The notes: a model not told the origin generated them from the letters alone. DNA of 64,000 bases from Desulfobacteraceae bacterium (GCA_013791935.1 VMSV01000103.1:1-64000); one strand, 5' to 3'; positions 44,127 through 54,903 are shown, counted from the first letter of the stretch. A program made the numbers and translations.

Positions 44127-46184
44127 TTACACCTTGCTTCGAACATGAATATCCCTTTGGGGGAAAGGAATTTCAATGCCCTTTTTCTTGAATTCTTCGA
44201 AGATGGCGAAGTAAAGTTCGCTTTTGACTTGTTGGTGAGCCACTTTTCGAACATCAATGGATATCCAGAGGATAAAATTAATGGAGTTGTCCGCATATTC
44301 GATGAAGCGAACTGCGGGCGGCGTTTTTTTTGATACCAGGGGTTCTTTTTTAGCCGCCCCAAGCAATATCCGCTCAATTTCCCTTGGATCTGAGTTGTAG
44401 GAAACCCCCACGGGCAAATCAATCCGAATGAACGGCGAGGAAAGCGTGTAATTCACGAGGGTGGAAGAAATCAACTCGGAATTTGGGATCAGATATTCAA
44501 TGTCAGCTCGTGAGTTGACCTTGGTATAGGTCAGGTGAACGTCGGTGACCACTCCCATTGTATTGCTGACCTCGATCCAATCGCCTTTTCTGATTTTCCC
44601 ACCGAATATGATGATAAAACCGCTCACAATGTTGGCTGCAAGGTTTTGCAGCCCGAAACCGATTCCAATTCCGGCGGCCCCTGCAAAAACCATCAGAAAC
44701 CTTAAATCAATGCCGACAAAATTCAGGGAAATCAGGACCCCGATGCCGATGGACAGGTATTTAAACAGGGTGTTCAGGGCATACGCCAGGCCCGAATCAA
44801 TACCCAGGAATGGAAATATCTTATAATCAAAATAGGTTTGAAGAAGACGGGAGGCATAGATAAAGGCCAGAAGAATGAGCGTTGCCTTGATCAGGATCCA
44901 CAGGGTTACGGTATTGTCTCCCAGCTTAAAAATGGGAAAAGACATAATGCGCTCAATGGGGTCAAGAAGTCCCAGCAAACTCAGGATGATCAATCCGGAA
45001 GCCACAATCGCCATGTATTTTATAAGGGATTTGGTGGCGCCGACCAACATTTTTGCCGTTTCATCATCAGGGTTTGTTTTTCCCGCCCAAAGGTCAACTT
45101 GTTTTCTAACACCATAATAGAGAAGCAGAAGTCCCCAAAACGCAGCAATAGTGAACCATATTTTTGAAAGCACCATCACCCCCAGGTTGTGATAACCAAG
45201 ACACCAGAGCAGGGCAACAGCCATGGAAATTATCATAAGGGGGTGGTAGGTCTTTTTCAGAAGGCTCAGAAACCGGGTGTAAATCGAAAACGGAACCACC
45301 GGAAGCAGAGACAGGATGGCTTCCTTTTTCATGAAAAATAAAAAACAGACCACGGCAATGGATACGGCGATGGCGAATTTTATTAGAGCAAGAATCTCCG
45401 TGCGCACTTTAAATACTTCAACAACCCAGAAGACGGCGATTCCGGAAAAAATATAAAAAACCAGGAGCCTGGCGTAAAGGAACAGTGTTTTCCCGTGTTG
45501 GTTTGTTTCTTTGATCAAATGACCTGTGAAGATCTCCTTCAGAAAGGCCAAGATCAGGGAACCAATGGCCCAGAGTTTCAGCATACGGCCAACAAGTTGA
45601 AACCAGGATGCCTCATATTGAATGATTTTGCTGATCAATGAAAACAGGGACAATAGGACAATGGGAATGAGGGCTGAGACAAGAATGTTCAAACAGGCGA
45701 TATACAAAGCCTTGAATCTTTCAGGGATATGCTTGCCGAAGGGTTCGAGCTTGTGCATGGCCCAGTCCAGCATTCGTGATCTTCCGATAATGCTGTAAAG
45801 CAATGCGGAAAAAAACAGCAGAATCAGGGCTGAACCCAGAAAACCCAAAAGCCTGCTGCTTTCGATGGTTTTTTTTGTCAAGCCGGGCAACTCTTTGGGC
45901 AGGGTCAGAGCTGAGGTGTAGAGATATTTTATGCTACCGAAATCCCAACCCAGCCTATCCCGATGAAACAGGGATTTGGTCTGTTCCCTTAGATCACTTT
46001 TGATTTTTCCCGCCTCTCGTTTTACAACTCCGCCCATGTCCTGTGCAGCAGTAATGCGGGGAGCCTCTTCGGCTTTTTCGGATTCCAGGGCTCCTGCGGA
46101 AAAAGTCGTTAAAATGCCGATAAGAAGGGCGATTAAGAAAATCGCCTTAAAATTAATGGCTTTGCCATACCGATGGATGGACAT
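44127..46184 (-). CDS. MscS-family mechanosensitive channel, large type
   Basis: The frame extends to 46292, but the ATG at 46184 has GAGGAG eight bases ahead, giving 685 residues starting MSIHRYGK and a signal-like hydrophobic stretch ending ...FSAGALES. At least eight further membrane segments follow. The C-terminal third is the MscS core (AGAAGIGIGFGLQNLAANIVSGF, then FGGKIRKGDWIEVSNTMGVV in part) with the cytoplasmic domain. It relieves osmotic shock at the inner membrane. Large relatives are MscK/MscM-like, but the N-terminal domain differs. Confidence 0.88.
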   Translation of the reverse strand: MSIHRYGKAINFKAIFLIALLIGILTTFSAGALESEKAEEAPRITAAQDMGGVVKREAGKIKSDLREQTKSLFHRDRLGWDFGSIKYLYTSALTLPKELPGLTKKTIESSRLLGFLGSALILLFFSALLYSIIGRSRMLDWAMHKLEPFGKHIPERFKALYIACLNILVSALIPIVLLSLFSLISKIIQYEASWFQLVGRMLKLWAIGSLILAFLKEIFTGHLIKETNQHGKTLFLYARLLVFYIFSGIAVFWVVEVFKVRTEILALIKFAIAVSIAVVCFLFFMKKEAILSLLPVVPFSIYTRFLSLLKKTYHPLMIISMAVALLWCLGYHNLGVMVLSKIWFTIAAFWGLLLLYYGVRKQVDLWAGKTNPDDETAKMLVGATKSLIKYMAIVASGLIILSLLGLLDPIERIMSFPIFKLGDNTVTLWILIKATLILLAFIYASRLLQTYFDYKIFPFLGIDSGLAYALNTLFKYLSIGIGVLISLNFVGIDLRFLMVFAGAAGIGIGFGLQNLAANIVSGFIIIFGGKIRKGDWIEVSNTMGVVTDVHLTYTKVNSRADIEYLIPNSELISSTLVNYTLSSPFIRIDLPVGVSYNSDPREIERILLGAAKKEPLVSKKTPPAVRFIEYADNSINFILWISIDVRKVAHQQVKSELYFAIFEEFKKKGIEIPFPQRDIHVRSKV

Positions 46185-46722
46185 TTGCTGGCTCCTCATT
46201 CGATTCTTCGGGTTGTTAAATACAATGTTCAACGGATCTGGATTGCCAATTATGGCAATCATCATTTTGTTCATAACCTTGTTGGATGTCATAGTTTTTT
46301 AATTTAAAATCCGAGTTATTGGAGGCTGTAAATAAAATAAACAGATTATTTACAATTTGTAAAAAAATTGATACGATATAGCCAAAAATACCGAGTTGAC
46401 AGATTTCCTTCCGGTTTGATTCAAGATAAATATTTGAAATATTCAGGTTTCCATGTAAATGATTTTTATTTTGCTTTACCCCGGGGGTTCAAAATGCACC
46501 CGGAAAAATACCTTGATTCTCCTTGAATTCAAACGTTTCATCAAGCTTTATACGAAATGCTGACATTTTTCAAAGATTCCGAATTTGCCATCCTGAGCAT
46601 TCTTTCCCTTGTCTATATTCGATTTGGGAAAAAATATAAATTCAAATTGTTTCAGATCCATTGATAAATATTATTTTTTCATCGTCAACGAAGCCCTAAA
46701 TGAAATCAACAAGGAGGAAACC
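46185..46722. other. Divergent intergenic region
   Basis: About 540 bases separate the MscS gene and the second acyl-CoA ligase, which point away from each other. I see no gene. A TTGACA at 46396-46401 could be a -35 element toward the ligase, but no well-spaced -10 follows. The region is AT-rich, and promoters in both directions are expected. Confidence 0.4.
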
Positions 46723-48474
46723 ATGGGAAAAAATTCACCGAATATAATCGCCAATTCTCTTGTCTCCATTGCAAAATACAATCCTTCCGGGGAGCACATG
46801 ATCTGCGGAGACCGGCGCATCACCTGGGGAGAAGATATCCTTCGAACCTTCAAGATGGCCCAGGCTCTGAAGAAAGCCGGAATAGGCAAGGGGGACAAGG
46901 TGACTTTCATGTTCCACAATTCTCCGGCCTTTGTTGAAACCAATGCCGCCATCCAGGTGGCCGGTGCCATTCCCGTACCCATGAACTATCGTTTTATTCC
47001 CGGAGAAGTGGAATATCAGGGCACGCACTGTGATGCAAAAGCCATGATTTACGATAACATTTGGGCCGAAAGCGTTGAACCGGCTCTTGAAAACATTCCC
47101 AACATTAAACACGTGATCTGTCGTGGTAAAAGCGGGATATCCCGGGCTGTGGATTATGAAGAATTCATTGATTCAGGAACAGCTGAAGACCCTGCCGTGG
47201 AAACCACACTGGAAGATGTCGCTGTGATGATTTACACCGGTGGAACCACGGGAAGGCCCAAGGGGGTCTTGCTGACTTATGGAGCCCATGTGGAAATGTT
47301 CTCCACCATGTTTGCTTCAGCTACCACTCGAACCCTGTCTCTGGACATCCCCCTTGAGCGTCACAAGCTGATGGTGGAAAAAATGGAAATTCCCGGCAAA
47401 TGGTTCATCGGCCCATTGCTGAGATCAAAAACCTTTAAAAAAATCATGTCCAGGCCCGGTATTTATGACTTTTTGAAAGAATCATCACATAACACCTATC
47501 TGGATCCTGAACGCGCAAAAGGCCGGTACGATAGAACCACTAAATCCATGTCCCCGTCCATGCCCTATTTTCATGTGGCAGCCTATCAGGGCCTGATTGC
47601 AAATTCCTTAAATGGAAGGGGATGCGCTGTTCTGCTTGAAAGTCCAAAGTTCGACCCCGAGCTGATTCTGCAACTGGTGGAAAAAGAGGAGGTCCAGGGC
47701 ATGGCCAATGTCCCAACCGGATGGAAGAAACTGGTTTCATTGCCTGACCGCGCTAAATACAATGTAAGCTCCATTCGAGCAGTAACTACCGGGGGTGGGG
47801 TGTGCAGCAAGGAATTAAAGAAGCAGATCCTGGAAATGTTTCCCGGAGCCATGCTGGTTGATGCTTTGGGTCAAACGGAAATGACCCCCGTGACTTCCTT
47901 CCGGGTGGATGGTGATCCTGACAACATCAAGGACCGCTCCGTGGGTAAAACCATTGTGGAATGCAAAATTGCAGACGATCAAGGCAATGAATTGCCCAAG
48001 GGGGAAACCGGTGAAGTCTATTATCGGTCCAACTCCGTGATGAAGGGGTATTACAAGGACGAGGAAAAAACCAAGGAAGTTCTTGAAAAAGGCTGGTTCA
48101 AAAGCGGGGACCTGGGATTTCTTGATGAAAACGACGAACTCATTACCGTGGACCGGAAAAATGAATGCATCAATACCGGTGGTGAAAAAGTTTTTCCCCT
48201 TGAAGTGGAGGAAATCATCCAAACCCATCCCAAGGTGGATAGCGTGTGCGTTATCGGTGTGCCCGATGAGGAGTGGGGCAGCTCGGTGCGTGCCGTGGTT
48301 CAGGCAAAGCCCGGGGAGAAACTGGAAGTCCAGGAAATTATGGATTTTTGCCGGGGCAAAATGGCAGGATATAAAATTCCCCGCTCCATCAAGATTGTGG
48401 AAGAAATCCCTGTTTCACCTGTGGGAAAGGTTCTTCGGCAGAAGGTCCGGGATTCTTTTGGAGCAAGAGTTTGA
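46723..48474 (+). CDS. AMP-forming acyl-CoA ligase (fatty-acyl-CoA synthetase type)
   Basis: The ATG at 46723 has AAGGAGG six bases ahead and gives 583 residues; the upstream extension is not protein-like. Motifs are YTGGTTGRPKGV, LVDALGQTEMTPV and DRKNECINTGGEKVFPLEVEE in part, ending with SPVGKVLRQKVRD. An insertion of about 80 residues after the P-loop (from RTLSLDIPLERHKL) is longer than in standard ligases. It likely activates a fatty or aromatic acid. Monocistronic. Confidence 0.9.
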   Translation: MGKNSPNIIANSLVSIAKYNPSGEHMICGDRRITWGEDILRTFKMAQALKKAGIGKGDKVTFMFHNSPAFVETNAAIQVAGAIPVPMNYRFIPGEVEYQGTHCDAKAMIYDNIWAESVEPALENIPNIKHVICRGKSGISRAVDYEEFIDSGTAEDPAVETTLEDVAVMIYTGGTTGRPKGVLLTYGAHVEMFSTMFASATTRTLSLDIPLERHKLMVEKMEIPGKWFIGPLLRSKTFKKIMSRPGIYDFLKESSHNTYLDPERAKGRYDRTTKSMSPSMPYFHVAAYQGLIANSLNGRGCAVLLESPKFDPELILQLVEKEEVQGMANVPTGWKKLVSLPDRAKYNVSSIRAVTTGGGVCSKELKKQILEMFPGAMLVDALGQTEMTPVTSFRVDGDPDNIKDRSVGKTIVECKIADDQGNELPKGETGEVYYRSNSVMKGYYKDEEKTKEVLEKGWFKSGDLGFLDENDELITVDRKNECINTGGEKVFPLEVEEIIQTHPKVDSVCVIGVPDEEWGSSVRAVVQAKPGEKLEVQEIMDFCRGKMAGYKIPRSIKIVEEIPVSPVGKVLRQKVRDSFGARV

Positions 48475-48716
48475 TTCGAATGGATCTAAACTTAGGAGAG
48501 CTGATGATTTCAATCAACGGAAAGTTCTTTTTATTTGAATTTTTATGAAAAGAATGGCATAAATCATATCAATTAAAAGTTAAACGCGTAAACTTTGTAT
48601 TAAATACACAATACAAACATAATGTTTTTGTCCTTGTTCAGGGCATGATAAATATGGCTGTTTAACTTCTATTAATGTTCCTTTTGATCATGTTGAACCC
48701 ATACAAGGAGATGTTC

Positions 48717-48947
48717 ATGAAAGAAATTGTAAAAGTGATCGCGAAGGCTTTGGTCGATAAACCGGAAGACGTTTCCGTATCAGAGGTCAATGGCGCGAGC
48801 ACGACCATCGTAAAACTCAAAGTGGCACCTTCCGACATCGGAAAGATCATCGGCAAGCAAGGCAAAACTGTGGATGCCATCCGAACTATCGTGACCGCCG
48901 TGTCCGCAAGAACCAACAAGAGAACAGTCATTGAGGTCATCGAATGA
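48717..48947 (+). CDS. khpA: KhpA-like KH-domain RNA-binding protein
   Basis: Of the open frame from 48675 only the ATG at 48717 has a good site (AAGGAG), giving 76 residues. It is a single KH domain with the GKIIGKQGKT loop. KhpA proteins bind RNA and affect division and translation; in most bacteria khpA follows rpsP, which is not here. Confidence 0.9.
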   Translation: MKEIVKVIAKALVDKPEDVSVSEVNGASTTIVKLKVAPSDIGKIIGKQGKTVDAIRTIVTAVSARTNKRTVIEVIE

Positions 48948-49014
48948 AAAAGGGATGAGGAAAAAATGCGGCCCGTTGTCCAATAGGCGCAATGGATGCC
49001 TTTCATATTCCAAG

Positions 49015-49056
49015 ACCTTTGCAGAGATGGGCGTTTTGCAAAGGTTTTGTTCTTTT
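49015..49056 (+). terminator. Rho-independent terminator after khpA
   Basis: ACCTTTGCA (49015-49023) pairs with TGCAAAGGT (49037-49045), followed by TTTGTTCTTTT. It ends the khpA unit before the permease gene. Confidence 0.75.
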
Positions 49057-49128
49057 AAGCCTGCCTAAAGACCCCAAAAAGCAATGATTAACTGGCCTGT
49101 TTTTCAAGCAAATCCAAAAGAGGTGCCT

Positions 49129-50244
49129 ATGCAGCGTCATACCATCAATAACCTTGTCCTTCTCGTTCTGATTTTTCTGATTTCCGCCCTGTTTCTTTCC
49201 ATGATTCGCAGCTTCCTCATGGCCCTTTTTCTGGCGGGAATCTTTTCCGCCCTGGCCCAGCCCGTTTATCGAAAGATCAAGGAGGTTTTAAAAGACCGAC
49301 CCAGGTCCTCTTCCCTGATCACACTGCTGTTGTTCGTCCTGGTGGTTCTCATCCCATTGTCAGGATTGGTGAGCATCATAACAGCCCAGGCCGTGAAGGT
49401 CGGCCAATCCATCACTCCATGGGTTCAGAGACAGATCGCAGATCCATCGGCTTTCTCAGAGATCTTAAAAGAAATTCCCTTCTATGATGAAATGCTGCCC
49501 TATCAAAGTCAGATTCTCAGCAAAGCCGGTGAGCTGGCAAGTAAAACCAGTGTTTTTCTGGTCAACAGCCTGTCTGCTGGGGCCCTTGGAACGGTCCATT
49601 TTATCTTCATGTTCTTTGTCTTTCTCTATGTTAGTTATTTTTTTATCATGGACGGTAAAAGCCTCATCGATCGTATTCTTTACTACCTGCCTCTGGAGGA
49701 TGAGAATGAAAAACGGCTTCTGGGCAGGTTCACGTCCGTTGCCAGGGCCACCCTAAAGGGAACCGCCCTCATCGGCACATTGCAAGGAGTCCTGGCGGGC
49801 ATCGCTTTTGCCGTGGTAGGCATTGAGGCTGCTGTTTTCTGGGGAACGGTCATGACGGCGCTATCCATTATCCCTGCCTTGGGCTCTGCCTTGGTGTGGG
49901 TGCCGGCCTCCATAATCCTTGCTGCCGGAGGAAGTTATGGGAAAGCGGCAGGACTGGCTGTTTTTTGCGGCCTGGTGGTGGGCAGTCTGGACAATGTACT
50001 GCGTCCAAGGCTGGTGGGAAAAGACACCCAGATGCATGATTTGATGATTTTCCTCGGGACCATGGGGGGCATCGCGCTTTTCGGTGTCATCGGTTTTATT
50101 ATCGGCCCCATCATTGCCGCCCTGTTCGTGACCATTTGGGATATCTATGGCGAGGTTTTCCGGAATTTTCTGCCGTCGCTGTCCAAGGAAGAAGACATCC
50201 AAAAAGAGAGCATTGTGGAGGATGCAGCCGATATTAGCCCCTGA
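49129..50244 (+). CDS. AI-2E-family (PerM-type) membrane permease
   Basis: The ATG at 49129 has GAGGTG five bases ahead, giving 371 residues. Seven or eight hydrophobic segments are visible (NLVLLVLIFLISALFLSMI, LLLFVLVVLIPLSGLVSII in parts). The family motif P-S-L-V-type loop appears as SLDNVLRPRLVGKDTQMHDLMIF in parts. Members export signalling molecules or ions; the substrate is unknown. It ends near the convergent flavoprotein gene. Confidence 0.85.
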   Translation: MQRHTINNLVLLVLIFLISALFLSMIRSFLMALFLAGIFSALAQPVYRKIKEVLKDRPRSSSLITLLLFVLVVLIPLSGLVSIITAQAVKVGQSITPWVQRQIADPSAFSEILKEIPFYDEMLPYQSQILSKAGELASKTSVFLVNSLSAGALGTVHFIFMFFVFLYVSYFFIMDGKSLIDRILYYLPLEDENEKRLLGRFTSVARATLKGTALIGTLQGVLAGIAFAVVGIEAAVFWGTVMTALSIIPALGSALVWVPASIILAAGGSYGKAAGLAVFCGLVVGSLDNVLRPRLVGKDTQMHDLMIFLGTMGGIALFGVIGFIIGPIIAALFVTIWDIYGEVFRNFLPSLSKEEDIQKESIVEDAADISP

Positions 50245-50284
50245 AAATGCAAGCCCTTCCCTATCCGATCTATGGCCGCTGAAG

Positions 50285-51427
50285 TTACCAGAGATAGGGT
50301 TTGGCTGCCTGCCAGATCCGGGTGAATTCGAATATTTCTTTTTGGCGGGCCGCAAGAACAGACGAGGCCGAAAAAGCCTGTTGCCCTTTCGGGGTGGAAA
50401 GAAAAGAAGTGCTTCGGCCATCCATGACATTTCCCAGTGCATTCAGGGCTGCATCATCCAGGCTATAAAAAAGATCCCTGGCTTTAACGAGATCTTTTGC
50501 CGAAAACGGAAGGGCTGAAATGGCATTTTTAAATATCATAGGGTCGTTTTCATTGATGCTTTCAGCCGCCAGACGACCGGTAAAAAGGGCCATATTCATG
50601 CCCCCTTCAAAAACAGGATCTGTAAATCCACCGGCATCCCCGATCAAATATGCCTTATTCAAAGGGTTGTTCGATACGAACCCGCCCACCGGAATCACCC
50701 CGGACTTGTTGATGGACAGCCGGTAATTCCCGAATTGGGGTTTAACCTCGGTTTCCAGAAACCAGGAAAAGGATACTTTGAGTTTCCCTTTGGTTTTATG
50801 GGTGATTCCAACATTGGCCGATGTTCTTGAAGTGGGAAATATCCATGCGTAGCCTGCTTTTGAAATGCGGCTGCCGAAAAACATTTGTAGGGTGTGCGGC
50901 GGTATTTCCTTTTCAAAATCAATGACATGATTCATTCCCGGAACCAGCTTATGCCGGATGCCTAATACGGCTTTGGCTGTAACGGAATTGGGTCCGTCCG
51001 AACCAATGATGTATTTTGCTTTCAGTGCCCCTCCAGGGATCGTATCGATGATCCAGTACCTGCCGTTTCGAGTGATATTTGAAACCTGCGTGTTCATGCG
51101 GATTTCCCAGGGAACTTTTTCCGCCAGGCTTTTTTCAAAACCCGGTCGATCGATCACCAGGGAATGGGAGGAGGCGTTTTTTGCGCCGATCCACTTTCCA
51201 TTGGGCATGATCCTTTTGATGTGATTGATGGAGGCTTGAATCCAATGGGGTTCAATGGGAATATTTTCCCTTTCCAGGGCCGCCACGCTGATACCCTCGC
51301 CGCATTGCACCGGAAACCCGATCTGTTCCTTTTTCTCTAAGATCAAGGTGTCGTCTTTGAGAACACGACCGGCATTCAGGCCTGCAATACCGGCCCCGAT
51401 GATAATGGTGTCATAGGATTGTTGCAT
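50285..51427 (-). CDS. Geranylgeranyl-reductase-family FAD oxidoreductase
   Basis: The 380-residue protein has the FAD fold GAGIAGLNAGRVL at the N-terminus, a second nucleotide motif YIIGSDGPNSVTAKAVLG and the GDAGGFTDPVFEGGMNMAL segment, which is typical of geranylgeranyl reductases and related halogenase-like flavoproteins. It may saturate isoprenoid chains of lipids or quinones. It forms a pair with prepilin peptidase (23 bases apart), without an obvious link. Confidence 0.82.
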   Translation of the reverse strand: MQQSYDTIIIGAGIAGLNAGRVLKDDTLILEKKEQIGFPVQCGEGISVAALERENIPIEPHWIQASINHIKRIMPNGKWIGAKNASSHSLVIDRPGFEKSLAEKVPWEIRMNTQVSNITRNGRYWIIDTIPGGALKAKYIIGSDGPNSVTAKAVLGIRHKLVPGMNHVIDFEKEIPPHTLQMFFGSRISKAGYAWIFPTSRTSANVGITHKTKGKLKVSFSWFLETEVKPQFGNYRLSINKSGVIPVGGFVSNNPLNKAYLIGDAGGFTDPVFEGGMNMALFTGRLAAESINENDPMIFKNAISALPFSAKDLVKARDLFYSLDDAALNALGNVMDGRSTSFLSTPKGQQAFSASSVLAARQKEIFEFTRIWQAAKPYLW

Positions 51428-51449
51428 GTTGAAGGAATACCGCTTGTAA

Positions 51450-52232
51450 TTACAGAATGTTAAGATACCATGAAATCAATTTCTGCCCGAAAAAAATATA
51501 GGTCATTGCGCCAATGGATAAAAAAGGTCCGAAGGGGATGGCAAGCTTCATGTCTTTTTTCATTCGAAGCATCAGAACAATGCCGATTATGGACCCCACG
51601 GCTGAAGAAATGAAAATGGTAAACAAAATGCCTTTCCACCCGATCAATCCGCCCATCATGGCCAGAAGTTTGATGTCGCCTCCTCCCATGCCTTCTTTTT
51701 TAGTCAGAAGCGTGTAAAGAAGTCCCACCGTCAGAAGGCTTCCACCGCCGATGAGGATTCCCAGGCCGGAATTGACCAGTGTATCCATCAGGCTTGCCGA
51801 GGGAAGGGCAAAAGAGGCGATGAAAAATATAGGGATTCCAGGGAGGGAAATCACATCCGGAATGATCTGATGATCCATGTCTATAAAGGTGATCACCAGA
51901 AGGCAGCAGATGAACACGAAATATACCAGGCTTTCTGGAGAAAGACCGTATTTCAGGAATAGGCTCACCGCCATCAATCCGGTGATGGCTTCCACCATGG
52001 GGTAACGAAAGGAAAAGGGGATTCCGCAATTCCGGCATTTTCCCCTTAAAAGGATATAGCTTAAAACCGGAATATTATCGTAAAACTTAACGGGTGTTCC
52101 ACATCTTGAGCACATGGAGCCGGGAAAAAGAATGGATTTTGAAATAGGTAACCTGTAAATACAAACATTTAAAAAGCTGCCGATGCACAGACCGAAAATA
52201 AAGACGGGAATAAGAAAGATAAGGGGCGTCAT
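51450..52232 (-). CDS. pilD: Prepilin peptidase (A24)
   Basis: The 260-residue membrane protein has a cytoplasmic zinc site with CSRCG and CRNCG, the aspartates of the active site in FIDMDHQIIPD and GGGDIKLLAM, and about eight membrane segments. It cleaves the leader of type IV pilins and pseudopilins and may N-methylate them. No other pilus gene is in the window. Confidence 0.93.
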   Translation of the reverse strand: MTPLIFLIPVFIFGLCIGSFLNVCIYRLPISKSILFPGSMCSRCGTPVKFYDNIPVLSYILLRGKCRNCGIPFSFRYPMVEAITGLMAVSLFLKYGLSPESLVYFVFICCLLVITFIDMDHQIIPDVISLPGIPIFFIASFALPSASLMDTLVNSGLGILIGGGSLLTVGLLYTLLTKKEGMGGGDIKLLAMMGGLIGWKGILFTIFISSAVGSIIGIVLMLRMKKDMKLAIPFGPFLSIGAMTYIFFGQKLISWYLNIL

Positions 52233-52461
52233 TAATTAATGCCATTCATGATGATAAGTGTTATAGGATGAATCATAACTTTATGAAGTTTTCCATAAAA
52301 AATCAAGATTGATATTGCCAAAAGGCCATGGGCTCTTATAATGATAGGCAAAAAAAGAAAAACAACAGAACCGGCAGAGAAAATTCAGTAAAAACTTAAT
52401 CATATGCCCCCCCACGGGCCTGAAGGCATTTCCGGGTGGGTTTGAAAATACAGGAGTAGCG

Positions 52462-54903
52462 ATGGCTGAAACGGATAAAGATGACCTCATCAGCATTCTT
52501 GAAGAGGAAAATAATTATGATAACCTTCCAACCAAATTACCGCTGATGCCGGTGCGGGATGTGGTTATTTTTACAGACATGCTCCTGCCGCTTTTCATCG
52601 GAAGGGAAAAATCGGTTCTTGCCGTGGAAGAGGCCGTATCCCAGGATGGTTATGTGTTTTTGGCCACCCAGAAAGACCAGGATATGGAAAACCCCGGGGT
52701 GGAAGATATTTATGCCATAGGGACCATCGGTAAGATTCTAAGGATGCTGAAGCTTCCGGATGGGCGGGTCAAAACCTTGGTCCAGGGAGTGGCCAAGGCC
52801 AGGGTTTTGAAATACGTTCGGAAAAAGCCATTTTATCGGGTCCATGTGGAAATTATTACTGATGGGCCCCTGGAAAAACTCTCCGTTGAAGTTGAAGCCT
52901 TGATGAGGAATGTTCGGGAAAATTCCGAACGGATTCTTACCCTGAGGGGGGAATACACCGGTGAGGTAAGCAGCATTTTAGACAGTATCGATGACCCCGG
53001 AAAACTTGCCGATCTTGTTTCGTCCAATTTAAAACTCAAGATAGAAGATTCCCAGCAGCTCCTTGAATTAATTGATCCTGTGGAAAGGCTTAAAAAGGTC
53101 AATGATATGCTCACGCGGGAAGTGGAGCTTTCCTCCATGCAGGCCAAGATTCAATCCGAGGTGAGGGATGAGATCTCCAAAACCCAGAGGGATTATTTTT
53201 TAAGAGAACAGGTCCGTGCGATTCACAAGGAACTGGGGGAAAACGACGACAGGCTCACCGAGCTCGAAGAGTATAGGAAGGGGATCCAAAAAGCAAAGAT
53301 GCCGCCTGTCGCAAAGGAGGAGGCTTTAAGACAACTCAAAAGGCTTGAGCTGATGCACCCGGATTCTGCTGAAAGTTCGGTGATCCGGACCTACCTGGAT
53401 GCCCTTGTGGATCTACCCTGGAGCAAATCCACCAAGGATGTCATCGACATCACGAAAGCCAAAAAATCCCTGGACAAATATCACCTGGGCCTTGAGAAGA
53501 TTAAAGACAGGATTCTGGAATACCTCAGTGTTCGAAAGCTCAACCCCAAGATGAAGGGACCGATTCTTTGTTTTGTGGGACCTCCGGGAGTGGGCAAGAC
53601 TTCCTTAGGCCAAGCCATCGCAAAGTCCATCAAACGGAAATTCATTCGAATTTCCCTGGGTGGCATACGGGATGAAGCGGAGATCAGGGGACACCGCAGA
53701 ACCTATATTGGCGCCATGCCCGGCAGAATCTTGCAGGGATTGGTTCAATGTGGATCCAATAATCCTGTTTTCATGATGGATGAAATTGATAAGCTGGGTT
53801 CGGACTACCGGGGTGATCCTTCATCGGCCTTGTTGGAGGCCCTGGACCCGGAACAGAATTCGAGCTTCAGCGATCATTATATCAATCTGCCTTTTGATCT
53901 CTCCAATGTGATGTTTATTCTGACCGCCAATTTTACAGACACTATCCCATCGGCTTTGCTGGACCGCATGGAAGTGATCATGCTTTCCGGTTATTCCGAG
54001 GAAGAAAAAACCCATATCACCGACAAGCATCTTTTGCCCAGGCAGTTAAAGGAAAACGGGCTGGGAGCCAAGGATTTATCCATCAGCAAAGGCGCGCTTG
54101 AAAAAATCATCAATGAATATACCTCGGAATCCGGGCTTCGAAATTTGGAGCGGGAACTGGGATCCATCTGCCGCAAGGTGGCCCGGAAAATTGCAGAAAA
54201 CCAGAAAGGCCCCTTCCCGGTTAACGGCAACAATCTCCATACCTATCTCGGACCACCCAAATTCATTCCTGAGCTGGATCTTGAGAAAAGCCAGGTAGGT
54301 CTGGCCAACGGGCTGGCTTGGACCAATGTGGGGGGAGAACTCCTCTTTATTGAAGTTTCTCTTCTTGATGGAAAAGGAGAACTCATCATCACCGGTCAGA
54401 TTGGAGAAGTGATGCAAGAATCGGCCAGGGCAGCGGTGAGTTATGCCAGGGCATACTTGAAGGGAATCGGCATCACCGGAAAGAAATTCGAGCGTGTGGA
54501 TATTCATATCCATGTGCCTGCAGGAGCCATTCCAAAAGACGGCCCTTCAGCCGGGATTGCCATCTGCACGTCCCTTATTTCTGCGGTAACCAACCGTGCG
54601 GTGAATAAGGATATTGCCATGACCGGTGAAATCAGCCTCCGGGGAAGGGTGCTCCCCATCGGTGGCCTGAAGGAGAAATCCCTTGGAGCCTTAAGGGCCG
54701 GCATCAAGACCATCATCATTCCCAAGAAAAACATTCGTGATCTGGAGGAAGTGCCAGAGAACGTAAAGAAAAAGATTAAATTTTTGACTGTGGAAAATAT
54801 GGATGAGGTTCTGGATATAGCCCTTGAGAAGAAAGAACAAAAGCCCGGGAAAAAACCTTCCCGGACCCCGGGAAAAAGGGTTGGTAAACGGACTGGAAAA
54901 TAG
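52462..54903 (+). CDS. lon: ATP-dependent protease Lon
   Basis: The 813-residue protease has an N-terminal LON substrate domain (LPLMPVRDVVIF), Walker A GPPGVGKTS at about 373, Walker B FMMDEIDKLG and the Ser-Lys dyad S696 (KDGPSAG) and K739 (GGLKEK). A basic tail follows (KPGKKPSRTPGKRVGKRTGK). It degrades misfolded and regulatory proteins in the cytoplasm. AGGAG is before the ATG. tsaB starts one base after its stop. Confidence 0.97.
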   Translation: MAETDKDDLISILEEENNYDNLPTKLPLMPVRDVVIFTDMLLPLFIGREKSVLAVEEAVSQDGYVFLATQKDQDMENPGVEDIYAIGTIGKILRMLKLPDGRVKTLVQGVAKARVLKYVRKKPFYRVHVEIITDGPLEKLSVEVEALMRNVRENSERILTLRGEYTGEVSSILDSIDDPGKLADLVSSNLKLKIEDSQQLLELIDPVERLKKVNDMLTREVELSSMQAKIQSEVRDEISKTQRDYFLREQVRAIHKELGENDDRLTELEEYRKGIQKAKMPPVAKEEALRQLKRLELMHPDSAESSVIRTYLDALVDLPWSKSTKDVIDITKAKKSLDKYHLGLEKIKDRILEYLSVRKLNPKMKGPILCFVGPPGVGKTSLGQAIAKSIKRKFIRISLGGIRDEAEIRGHRRTYIGAMPGRILQGLVQCGSNNPVFMMDEIDKLGSDYRGDPSSALLEALDPEQNSSFSDHYINLPFDLSNVMFILTANFTDTIPSALLDRMEVIMLSGYSEEEKTHITDKHLLPRQLKENGLGAKDLSISKGALEKIINEYTSESGLRNLERELGSICRKVARKIAENQKGPFPVNGNNLHTYLGPPKFIPELDLEKSQVGLANGLAWTNVGGELLFIEVSLLDGKGELIITGQIGEVMQESARAAVSYARAYLKGIGITGKKFERVDIHIHVPAGAIPKDGPSAGIAICTSLISAVTNRAVNKDIAMTGEISLRGRVLPIGGLKEKSLGALRAGIKTIIIPKKNIRDLEEVPENVKKKIKFLTVENMDEVLDIALEKKEQKPGKKPSRTPGKRVGKRTGK

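Noticed and set aside
46396-46430. Promoter toward the second acyl-CoA ligase gene
   Set aside because: TTGACA is perfect, but no -10 hexamer stands at 16-18 bases, so I did not list it as a feature.
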